This document shows positions 46,342 to 56,060 of a DNA stretch of 64,000 nt, piece by piece (positions within the stretch are counted from its first letter, which is position 1; each line of letters begins with the position of its first letter). The stretch spans positions 1 through 64,000 of the forward strand of contig NJFT01000217.1 of assembly GCA_002221725.1 (NCBI GenBank). Direction: 5' to 3'. This DNA is from Scedosporium boydii. Its lineage: Eukaryota > Ascomycota > Sordariomycetes > Microascales > Microascaceae. The notes under the pieces are model-generated. The model was not told the origin of the DNA, ran no database searches, and saw only the letters and a list, made by a program, of their open reading frames with translations. A program made the position numbers and the translations under genes.

Positions 46342-48192
46342 ATGGCGAGTTCCAAGGCCAACTACAATACATTCTGCCCCGCCTCCGCCGGGCCACGGGA
46401 CGAAGATGATAGTGCTTCGGTAGTTTCCAGGAAGAGCAACAAGGGCGCCGTAAACATACCCATCATCAAAAGGATTGTTAGCTCGCATAGCAGACGCGAT
46501 GATCCGGAAAACATCCCTTTCAACGTCGACGAGGACGAAGAGGAAGTCACAGTCGACGCCGATGCCCAGGAGGGCGTCCAAGAGATCGAGGCCACAGCCT
46601 TGACTTGGTCGAGAAACGAACTTTTCCTCTCCTACGCTTTGGTCTGGTTCGTCTACTTTCTCGATTCACTGCAACAAAATGCCACAGCCAACTTCACGCC
46701 ATGGGTTACGAGTTCTTTCCAGATGCACTCGCTCACCCCTCTTACCAACATCCTCAGCAGTCTCATTGGCGGGCTCTGGAAGCTGACTCTAGCCAAGATC
46801 CTCGACATATTTGGCCGACCCCAAGGATATGCCATGTCCGTCTTTATCCTGACGATGGGCCTGACCATGATGGCTCTCTGTCGCAACGTCGAAACGTACT
46901 GCGCGGCCCAGGTCGTTTACTGGGTCGGATACAATGGAGTCATCTATAGTCTCAGCATCTTCATTGCCGACACTTCCGCTCTCAAGTCTCGTGGCCTCAT
47001 GCTTGCCTATGGCAATTCTCCATACATCATTACCGCTTGGATCGGCGGTCCTATATCCCAGGCATTCCTAGATGGTCCCGGCTTCCGGTGGGGATTTGCG
47101 ACTTTTGCCTTGGCCACGCCGGTCTTGACCCTGCCATTATATTTTCTCCTGATGTCGGTACTCAAACGTGCCAAGGCCAGGGGCCTTGTCCCCGAGAGGA
47201 AGCACGAGCGGACGTTGAAGGAATCAGTCCAACATTATACTCGCGAATTCGACCTCATTGGTCTGACTCTCGTTACAGTTGGAATTGCTTTATTCCTTCT
47301 CGCCTTCAACCTAGCCCCTCTGCAACCCAAGGGTTGGAAATCTCCCGTGATAGTCACAATGCTGGCGGTCGGCCCCGCGCTCGTGACAATTTTCGTCTTT
47401 TGGGAGAAGAGCCTGCCGAACGACAGGACTTTCATTCCCTTTAATTTCCTCAGGGACCGGACTATTCTTGGCGCTTGCCTCCTCTCCGGGGGCCTCTTTA
47501 CCAGTTTCTACATATGGAACTCGTACTTCCTGTCCTACCTTCAGGTCGTCCACGATCTCAACACCACGGTGTCGAGCTATATCTACTACATCTTCAACAT
47601 AGGTGGCTGCCTGACCTCTCTTTTCGTCGGCTTGATTATTCGAAGGCGAGGGACTTTCAAGAACTTTGCCCTCTTCGCCGGTATGCCGTGCTACATTATC
47701 GGTGTTGCGCTCATGATTGTGTTTCGACGGGCCGGTAACGAGCTGTACAAGGTGATTCTTCCACAAGTTGTCATCTCCATCGGCAGCGGTGTCCTGCTCA
47801 TTTGCGAGCAGCTGGCCGCCCAGTCCGCCGTCGACCACCAGCATATTGCAGTGATTTTCGCCGTTCAGGGAGTATTTGCATCCGTTGGTGGTGCCGTTGG
47901 CTCTACAATCTCCACATCTATCTGGCAGGTTGTCTTCCGAGGCGAACTTGAGCGCCGCCTTCCCCCAAGTGCACTCCCGGAAATCGACAAGATTTACGCC
48001 GACCTCGGAAAGCAAAAGTCTTTCCCCATGGGATCTTTGGAACGAAATGCCATCAACGTCGCGTACACGGCCGCCCAAACGAAGATGCTTATCCCCGCGC
48101 TTATGGTGCTGGGGCCTTGCGTAGGCTTCGTCATGATGTGGAGGAATGTTAATGTCAAGACCTTGCGCCAAGTCAGGGGAACCGTCTTCTAA
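46342..48192 (+). CDS. Siderophore-iron transporter, MFS (MirA/MirB/SIT family)
   Basis: Proton-coupled importer of ferric siderophores in the plasma membrane. Single exon, 616 aa, the usual size of the 14-helix SIT family. A hydrophilic, acidic N terminus of about 90 residues (DEDEEEVTVDADAQEG) precedes TWSRNELFLSYALVWFVYFLDS, the typical first helix with the SLQQNATANFTPWVTSSF loop. Further marks are LAKILDIFGRPQGYAMSVF, VVYWVGYNGVIYSLSIFIADTS, the ARGLVPERKHERT central loop and the late IWQVVFRGELERRLP loop. The ATG at 46342 is the first in frame after an upstream stop-free stretch without ATG. It is divergent from SidF with two SreA-type sites between. It probably imports the fusarinine/TAFC-type siderophore made by the neighbouring genes; the exact substrate is inferred. 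Confidence 0.93.
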   Translation: MASSKANYNTFCPASAGPRDEDDSASVVSRKSNKGAVNIPIIKRIVSSHSRRDDPENIPFNVDEDEEEVTVDADAQEGVQEIEATALTWSRNELFLSYALVWFVYFLDSLQQNATANFTPWVTSSFQMHSLTPLTNILSSLIGGLWKLTLAKILDIFGRPQGYAMSVFILTMGLTMMALCRNVETYCAAQVVYWVGYNGVIYSLSIFIADTSALKSRGLMLAYGNSPYIITAWIGGPISQAFLDGPGFRWGFATFALATPVLTLPLYFLLMSVLKRAKARGLVPERKHERTLKESVQHYTREFDLIGLTLVTVGIALFLLAFNLAPLQPKGWKSPVIVTMLAVGPALVTIFVFWEKSLPNDRTFIPFNFLRDRTILGACLLSGGLFTSFYIWNSYFLSYLQVVHDLNTTVSSYIYYIFNIGGCLTSLFVGLIIRRRGTFKNFALFAGMPCYIIGVALMIVFRRAGNELYKVILPQVVISIGSGVLLICEQLAAQSAVDHQHIAVIFAVQGVFASVGGAVGSTISTSIWQVVFRGELERRLPPSALPEIDKIYADLGKQKSFPMGSLERNAINVAYTAAQTKMLIPALMVLGPCVGFVMMWRNVNVKTLRQVRGTVF

Positions 48193-48731
48193 AGGTTGGA
48201 TCACCATTTCTTCTTTTTCCCTTTTATTTCTTCTCTCGTTGCGAGAGAGTTCAACAGGGCATACGTCACGGCTAGAGGGACATGCGAGATGTTCAAGGAG
48301 CATTGCCGCGGATTGCTTCTCCTAATAGGAAGGTTCTTTTCCTCTCTTCTTGTCGCAACAACGATATACTCATAGATAGAGGTCCATACTCTGGGAGTAG
48401 CATTAGATTCGCATTAGGATTCGGCGTTTGGGGTGCATTGAAACTACACACTCAGGGTTATGAACATGTTATCGGGCTTTTTCAATCTTTACAGTAATGG
48501 ATTCAGTTTCTTGTTCATCCGAAATGGATAATCTTGGATTAAGATGAAAGTTGAATCTGATATCTAAACTTTTTGGATCGTATAAACATGGCGTGTAAAA
48601 TGTATCGAAATTACAAAATAAATTCTCACCAGTACCGATATAAATTAACCCATCTTTCCCTCTCCCATGGCTGTTTTCATAGGACAAGTTTATATACCAA
48701 CGCCGAGCTAAAATCATCTGCGATCATCCAT
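48193..48731. other. Convergent spacer, importer / SidI
   Basis: 539 AT-rich bases between two 3' ends. No gene, RNA or repeat was recognised. Confidence 0.5.
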
Positions 48732-50594
48732 TTACAGCTTGGAGGGTGCAGCCTGCTCTCTCAGGATCTTATTTCCCAATTGAGCCATCTCATATTTCTT
48801 CACCTTTCCGCTTCCAGTTAGTGGCACCATGGCTGGCACGCCGTCCCTCCCAAGCCAAAACAGCTTGGCTGGCACCTTGTGCCTACCGAGCCTGGAGCGC
48901 ACCCATTCCCTCACCTCTTCGTCCTCAGGGAAGATACAATCCTGACGGAGCTCGAGGAAAGCGCCGACGATCTCGCCGTAATGCTTATCGGCGAGGGCAA
49001 CGACGATGGCGCGGCTGATAGAAGGGTGGGCGATGAGACGCTCCTCGATCTCGAGAGGATAAATGTTCTCACCGCCGCGGATGATGATGTCCTTGAAGCG
49101 GCCGGTGATGGAGCAGTAGCCGTTCTCGTCGAAGACGGCCTCGTCTCCCGTATGGAGCCAGAGAAGGCCGGAGGCGTCTCGGATCATGACCTCGTTGGTC
49201 TTCTCCGAGTTATTCCAGTAGCCCGCCTGGAGCTGGTAGCCGGCGATGCACAGTTCTCCCTTCTCGCCGAGGGGTACGATGTTGCCCTCACGATCGACGA
49301 TCTTAGCGTGAGCGTGGGGCATCAGCGTCCCCACCGTCGTGAGCCTCAGGTCGATAAGATCGTCCGTGAAGGCGTTGAAGCACGTTGGAGCCGCTTCGGT
49401 GAGACCGTAACTGCTTGTAAACTCCGTCATGCCGAAGATGTTGACCATCTTCTCCATGAGGGATCGCGGCACGGGAGCTCCGGCCACGATGCCCGTGCGG
49501 AGGGTGTTGCAGGTGAAGCCCTCGGGCAGTTTTTGGAAGAGGGTGTCGAACATGGAGGGCACGCCGTGGAGGGCCGTGCAACCCTCGTCGGTGATGGCCT
49601 TGATTGTGGCGACGGGATCGAAGATCTCGGCGGGGTAGACGATCTTGCCGCCGTGCGTGAGGACGGCTAGGAGGCCGAGAACGAGGCCGAAGCAGTGGAA
49701 GAGGGGGGGTGGGCAGCAGAGGACATCGGTGGAGGTGAGGCGCATGCGGTCACCGATGAAGCGGGAGTTATTGACGAGGTTACTAGTTGGGTCGTTGTTA
49801 GTTGATTCTCGGCCACCAAAAACTGGACATTTGGGCTAACTCACTGGTGGGTAAGCATGGCTGCCTTGGGGTGGCCGGTGGTGCCGCTTGTGAACTGAAG
49901 ATTGCAGACTTGGTGAGGTAGAACACGCCTCGTGACCTCGAAGAGCTTCTCGTGTGATCGAGATCGGCTGGATTTGATGAGTTGGTCGTAGGTAGGGTAT
50001 TTTCCGCTTGGGCCCCGGAGGATCACGATCTTGGGGTGTTTCACTTCGCTTTCTAGCTGGGCGAGGAGGGGCCCGTTATCTAGTCGACCAATCTTTTGTG
50101 TCGTGAAGAAGACCTTGCATTCTTTTTCATGTTAAACAAGAAAGAATTAGCAACTGAGTTTTTGCAGTAACAAACTTCGAAACTACGAAAATGAGCTTAC
50201 CAGAGAACTTAATGGCATACATGGCCTCAGTTGGTGTGTAAGTGTTGTTCAAAATGACCAAGATGGCCCCAATCCTCGTCACCGCAAAGAACACGGCAGC
50301 GTACTGCTCGCAATTCCCCGCCATAATGCCCACTCTGTCCCCGGAGCCGATGCCCATGGCCAGCAGAGACTGAGCCAGCAGGTAGCTCTGCTGGTTGAGC
50401 TCATTGTAGGTCCAGCGGGCTCCCGTCCAGGGGATGACGAGGCACTCCTTGCTGCCATTCTGGTACGTCTGGAGCTCGAGAAGTTCACCGAGCGTGAGGT
50501 CGACCAGCGGAGGGTCGACGGGACCTTGCAGGATCGAGAGCCGTTGGGTCGGGACAGACGGCTCGGGAAGGATGAGGGATGGTTGGGCGGCCAT
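48732..50594 (-). CDS. sidI: Acyl-CoA ligase SidI (mevalonyl-CoA ligase of siderophore synthesis)
   Basis: ANL-superfamily ligase predicted to activate mevalonate with CoA; hydration/dehydration by SidH and transfer by SidF follow. Coding order is 50594-50201, 50121-49845 and 49782-48732 (573 aa). Intron 2 splits the first His codon of LTHHNLVNNSRF, just after the AMP-binding loop LQFTSGTTGHPKAAM near residue 205-220. Other core motifs are SSYGLTEAAPTCF, LLWLHTGDEAVFDENGY, GRFKDIIIRGGENIYPLEIEE and the catalytic Lys in GSGKVKKYE near 550. The C terminus is APSKL, a canonical PTS1 peroxisomal signal. I see no PTS2 in the N terminus. A 30-base G tract (50656-50685, C-rich in the mRNA sense) lies 62 bases upstream of the ATG. 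It is divergent from SidD. A generic medium-chain acyl-CoA ligase is the alternative, but context favours SidI. Confidence 0.88.
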
Positions 50595-50655
50595 CGTTAC
50601 GGCTCAGGAACTGCCCCTTTGGTGTTGTTGTACGACACACTGAGGGGAATGGGAT

Positions 50656-50685
50656 GGGGGGGGGGGGGGGGGGGGCGGGGGGGGG
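50656..50685. repeat. Poly-G tract in the SidI leader
   Basis: Twenty G, one C, then nine G on the plus strand, which is the template strand of SidI. It could form a G-quadruplex in the template or be length-variable between strains. Homopolymer length is also error-prone in sequencing. Confidence 0.85.
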
Positions 50686-51577
50686 TGTTTCCCTTGAGCA
50701 AATTGATAATATCTGTTTGTCCTTCCTCGTCTGCTGCGGGGATGGGAATGGCGAGAGAGTTGCAACAACAGTAATATAGTGTAATTTTGGAAGATTGGTA
50801 TCGTACAAGAGTGTGAGGGGGTCCTTTTTGTTTGCAAAAAGCCGCAAGGCAATAGAAAATCTTCAAACAGCTCACGCTTTCTAACGAGCTTTTTCTCCTT
50901 CCACCTTAGTCGCGAAAGCAATCAATCAATCATGCAAGTCGGCGGCTGTCGGTCATCGAGGAACATGCCCACGGCATCGGGATTAGTTCTTGCGTCTTCT
51001 TGACACACCCCCTTCCCCCCTCCTCCAGGTCTTGGAAGCTTAAGAGACAAAGCAGATGGACCGACCTCGGGAAAGGACTAAAATAGTTACATTATGATAT
51101 CTACGAAGTAGAGTACACTACACGAATTAGAGTACAAGGACCATGGGACCGTGGATCTGGGTAGAGGTGTGGACCCTTTTCTTCAAGGGATTGAAGAAAA
51201 AAATTTCTACAGCTTTGGGTTTGCCAGCTTGTGAAGTCGATTCCTCGGAGCTTTGAAGGGTTTAGTACGAAATTGCTAGGCAATCTCCACTACGTACCCC
51301 CAACGAAAGCAGGAAATGTCCTATCCCGGAGGTACGTAGGAGATGTATTGTAGTGAATTGGCCTGTCATTGAGAAGAGGGGGCTTTTGATTGACCTTGGA
51401 AGAAGGCGTACGAGGGAGACAAGAGCTGTCCAGACTCTGGCTGCCATCGGGTTCCTTAGAATTTGAAGCTAGTCTGGTGAGAAGCTCTCCTGGCCCGCTT
51501 GAAGATTTTGGTGGGGTGGAGATTTTTCTTTTTTTTGCTCCTTCCCTTTTTCGCTCATTATCTAATCTGATGAGATG

Positions 51578-51586
51578 ATCTGATAA
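51578..51586 (+). promoter_or_regulatory. ATCWGATAA site (SreA-type GATA motif)
   Basis: Exact ATCTGATAA within ATCTGATGAGATGATCTGATAA (written here only to its core: two ATCTGAT copies 13 bases apart). It is 985 bases upstream of SidI and 4.5 kb upstream of SidD. Confidence 0.5.
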
Positions 51587-54239
51587 GATGAGCATGTCTG
51601 ACCCTGGCAAGCCACCGTTTTGCGGGTCAAGGGTAGTTACGGTGCTCTGCCGACATCGGGGATACGAGATCAAGGCCTCTTCCTTGTTGACATTGTCGAC
51701 ATCAATCAATTTCACCCCACCCCAAGGTCTCTCTTGCTCTTGTGAAAACCCGCTTTCTCGATCTGTCTCATTTTCCCTTATTACAGGGGTACTATTGAGG
51801 GCACTAATGCCTTCTTACCCTCGACCTCCCCGTCGCCACCGGTGTCCACTGTCGAGCAGTGGTATCGGTACACCCACGCAACCCTCTGCTGGTCTGGTTA
51901 GGCCTCCACGCGCCGAGGGGAAATAGCGTCGCAATGGTCTGTCTATGACATGGGTGGCCTTCACATTCTAGGGCCGATGGCACCAGGGCACAACATCAAG
52001 GCCGGTCTTGGATTAGTGCAGGTCTGGCCGGTGCTATGAAGAGTTCTTCTCCCCACGAGTTGAGAACTCGGCGAAGATCTCCTGTGACTTGAGCACATTT
52101 CTTCAGGATACTCCTGGGGTTCCATCGATTCGTGCTGTCAAGAGTTTCTTCATACGCTTTTCCACCTACGGCTATGATCGTCGAGATTACCTCCAAACTC
52201 TGTCTGACAGCTGCGTGCTGTCAAACTTTTTCCATGCATTTGGAGAGACCCTCATTGCAGAGAAGTGCCCAAGACCCCCAACTATCCAAGTGACCTAACA
52301 ATTGAGGGGGAAAATAAGGGCCAGAAACAGGACACACAGCAGCCCGAATCTTATGCTTGGTTAAGAAGCACCATCATTGATCCTTGCTCATTTTACTTTG
52401 CCTTGTGAGGTTTGCCGAGTCCGGAGTACGAAGCGAGCTAGGGTGGTCTCTTTCTCTCAAAGGACACGACATGAACATGACATACTGGAACCTCGTTGGC
52501 TAGGGACGAGGGCAGATCGATTTTCAGATAAATTACTTTTCTCTTCTAATTTGGATTCAACGGTTAATACTTGGTATGATGCAACGTCGTTTAACTTTAT
52601 GCAGATAGATATTCCGCAGATGACGACGACGCCATGTATAAAACCTTGGAATGGTGGTTTGTCAAAAGAGTGTCTTTGCTTCCTCGAATAAGGACATCAT
52701 CCAAACAACTCGTTGGTGTTGAACGATCGAACTGACGGGCCAGGCATCCCGCGTCACCTTTGAACATTCATAACTTGAGACTTTTATGTGCAGCACGCAA
52801 GCTAGGATTGGGTCTTGAGATCATCGCCCGAGGAGGAATAATCTCCAGGCCAAGCTGCAAGTAATCGGCGACTATTCCTAAAATGGAAGAATCAACGACC
52901 GCGACGCCCCACGATTCATCAAATTCTTCTCCATGGCACCAGACAGAACCACCTTCACCTTCACCACCTTCACCACCATCACTCCGACAAGGCACTGAGT
53001 GGGTAGTGGGAGGGTGTGATCCATGGATAGCTCTGTACCTCGTAGCTAATGGATATGCACGGAAGACCGGACAGACCGCATTTCGTGGCGTCCCCCATGC
53101 ATCCAGTCCCCAGCGAGTAGCGGCGTGTCTGTTTCCAAAGAGGGCAAGTTGGAAGATACCCACCTCCGGCCAAGCTGCCCTTTTGACGTACGAAGTACGA
53201 AGGGCACAGAAGTCGTGCAATCAATGCCATGAATGTTAATGGGCACCCATGTCGTTCTTCCCTGGTCCACCACCCGCCCGCGCATGCTTGTAAGGTTGAT
53301 GTAACCTCGGACTGCAATGTCTGCAAATTCGGCACTTCGACGTCCTGGAGGAGGGGCACGAACTGTGTGCTCGAAGCAACCGAGAGCCAAAATATCACTC
53401 TTCGCTTGCGAGTCTAAACACAAAATGTGCCAGATGCGACCCTTTCGCCATCTCCTCCTTCCAATGAGACACGGCCGGATGAGATATTACGCGATTTTTA
53501 TTTGACCAGGTATCATGAGGGGAAGAAAGAGTTTCCCAGTTCCCAGCATCCCAAGTGCTTCGAATGCTACCCGCCCCCAAGCTGCTGGCTGTTTTGAGTG
53601 TGATGGATCATTGATGGACTGATTGATGTGAGTCTTGCCTCCCACTTGCACCCTAATTCTTCAATGACCCACCGACTTCCAGTTCGGGAGCATTACATAC
53701 AATCTAGCCCAGTCGCCGAAGTTTCCTTCACCATTCACGTCGTGGAGTGTGGTTGTAGTGTATGGGTAGTGTAGTGTAGGCTACTTCGTACTTCTTCGCA
53801 GAGGCTACTAACACGGCAAGGTCGGTCGCAGCCCAATGGCACGCTACTTTAGTGTAGTGAAAATGGATCAAATTTGATTGATATGTGATTATTTTTTTTT
53901 CTTCCTCGTACCAGATTATGGCTCTAAGCTCTATTTGGATGTCGAGGAAGAGTCGGCACGGGGTTTAGTCTGTTCCTGCAGCACCTTAAGCCGCCCATAC
54001 ACGAAACGACACCAGGTTATTCCATTCCTTTGAAGTTGAGTTGTGAGTCGAGAACATGCTAGTTTCGGGCCATCCAAAACCTTGGAAACAAACTGCAAAC
54101 TCCGAGGGACTCGACGGCTGAGAAGTAAGACAACGGCGTAGATCCACTGTTAAGATTCGATTTAGTGCTGTTTTAAGCACTGGTCTCGGCTGTTGCTGTC
54201 GTTAAGAGATTGATCAAATCTATTATCAATCAACTCCAT

Positions 54240-54255
54240 TACGAAGTACGAAGTA
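54240..54255. repeat. Tandem copy of dispersed motif TACGAAGTA
   Basis: Two overlapping copies of TACGAAGTA at 54240-54248 and 54247-54255. This is the clearest local example of a motif found at least 13 times in gene-free parts of the window and in none of the called exons. Confidence 0.7.
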
Positions 54256-56060
54256 GAAGTACTACGTCAAAATGATTTTCCACCGCACCTGCCTACACTC
54301 TCTCAGTACACCGAAGTATACTCCATACTCTCGAGGTTCGATGGTACAACCCGGTACTTTATTATTGTTATTATTGTTTTTTCCCCTTATTCTTCCTTCC
54401 TTTCCCTCCTCCCGTGCTCCTTCCAGAATGTTTAGGCAGTCTTGCACAACAAAGGGAGGAGCCGGTGGATATTGCCAGTGCACCGAGGGCAAGTGCCCCC
54501 CTCTGGGTCCCTCTTGGTCGGGAAACTGCATTGTGGCCTCACTCTTCCTGGGCACTCTTTGCCCGACTAGTTTTTCCTCTACACATCAAATGTTAACTCG
54601 ATGCCGTCATATATGATGCTGCCATACACTACTACACACCCCCAGCTGCTAGGCTGTATCAACCCTACTTTGTCGTGTCAAGATGTCTTTCTCGACCAGG
54701 TTTGATCTGACCCACTCGTTCCGCCATCCCGCACTCCCCCCGTGTTTCTTTTGTCTCTATGGGCTTTGCTGCTTCTGATCTGTGGAATCGTCCCGCCACG
54801 CTGTCGCCTCTTATCTCATCGCTCCCACATCGCTCTAAGTCTGCGAAGTATGCCGACTACACTAATCCGGCTCGGAGGAATCCCGGTCCCCCATCGCGCC
54901 TGGACAGCTCCCTTTGATCATATTTCACCTGCCGTCCGAACAAGACCCATGTACTACTTATCCTTCGATTCCTGAACGGAAATATTTGGGCCGCCGAAGG
55001 GCAGCCGTCCGGGAGCGGGCTACGGCGTGGAAGCTGCGTCGTTCGTGAGTACTTGTAGCCCGTCACACAGAGCGTGCCTGGGTCTAATACAAAGTACGAG
55101 GTACTTGACGAGTCTGCCGAAGTCGGGACTTGCCACTTGCTCCGGTCTTCCAAGGGACTGGGAAATACGCCATGGAGATTAAACCATCTAATCTACAGTA
55201 GCTTTTCACAGCATACGACTATTACACCACTCCTTTCGACCCGGTTCATGTTGTACTTGCGCTACGCTGACCTTTCCACGCCACTCACTCCCAGGATAGC
55301 CCATCCCTTAGCATTCCGAAGGCCAAAGAAGAACACAGGGTAGCAGCGCTATCCGCTATTCCCACCAAAACACTCTCCAATGCCCGTATTACCCACCCTT
55401 GTTGAAGACCAAAATAGTCAAGATACAGGACGCTACTGTCCTGCATTCCCAGTTCCACTTCAAGGACCCCATGTGCACACTTTCGTGATCCACCCCCACC
55501 CAAGCCCAAGGCGCTTTAGAAAAGTTCCCCCCCGCGAGAGGCTTCTCTCGCGTCGCACTATGCCCTCTTCCCGAGAGTGGCCACAGCCAGACCGAGGAGC
55601 CTGAGCACATGCTACCACTCTCGTCTTTCCGCATTAGGCCATTCCAGATCTGCTCTAACCCAGGCATCTGAATGAAGGAGCTTGGCCTCGAATTCCGCCC
55701 CTCCCACTCCATTAGACCAGGGATAGTTGGCCACGAGTCTGTTTTTGGTAACTGGGCCGACTATTTCGTTTGTCAAAGTAACTCAAGGCTCTTAGTACCT
55801 GTCGATTTCTTCTTCTTAGTATTGGGGTCCAGTGGGAGAAGAGAGAAGGGGTACCCCTTCCTCCGTTGACCATGTTTCTAGACCATTGATTCGATGGTCA
55901 CTGTCTTCTGAGAAAGACATATTATGGGAGCCCTGAGAACATCCATAAACACTTCATCACGCTCATTCCATTTATACCCGCAACATACAGCTGTGCTGTT
56001 CCATACATTCGTTCAATCTGTCACCTCTTTTCTGGAACACTTTGCAATCTACTAAACGCC

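Larger units (their letters stand above)
50595..56060. promoter_or_regulatory. Divergent promoter, SidI / SidD (5.5 kb)
   Basis: The longest gene-free stretch. No frame was supported as coding. It holds ATCTGATAA at 51578-51586, with ATCTGATGA 13 bases before it. It has the densest group of the dispersed motif: 51102, 53189, 53782, a tandem pair at 54240-54255, and a TACGAGGTAC variant at 55094. A simple CACCTTCAC-type repeat lies at about 52949-52985. No SidH-like hydratase or its remains were found. Confidence 0.5.

Noticed and set aside
52883..53239. Plus-strand open frame with a Ser/Pro repeat in the SidI/SidD promoter
   Set aside because: The repeat derives from a simple CACCTTCAC-type microsatellite, the frame is short and nothing in it is recognisable.
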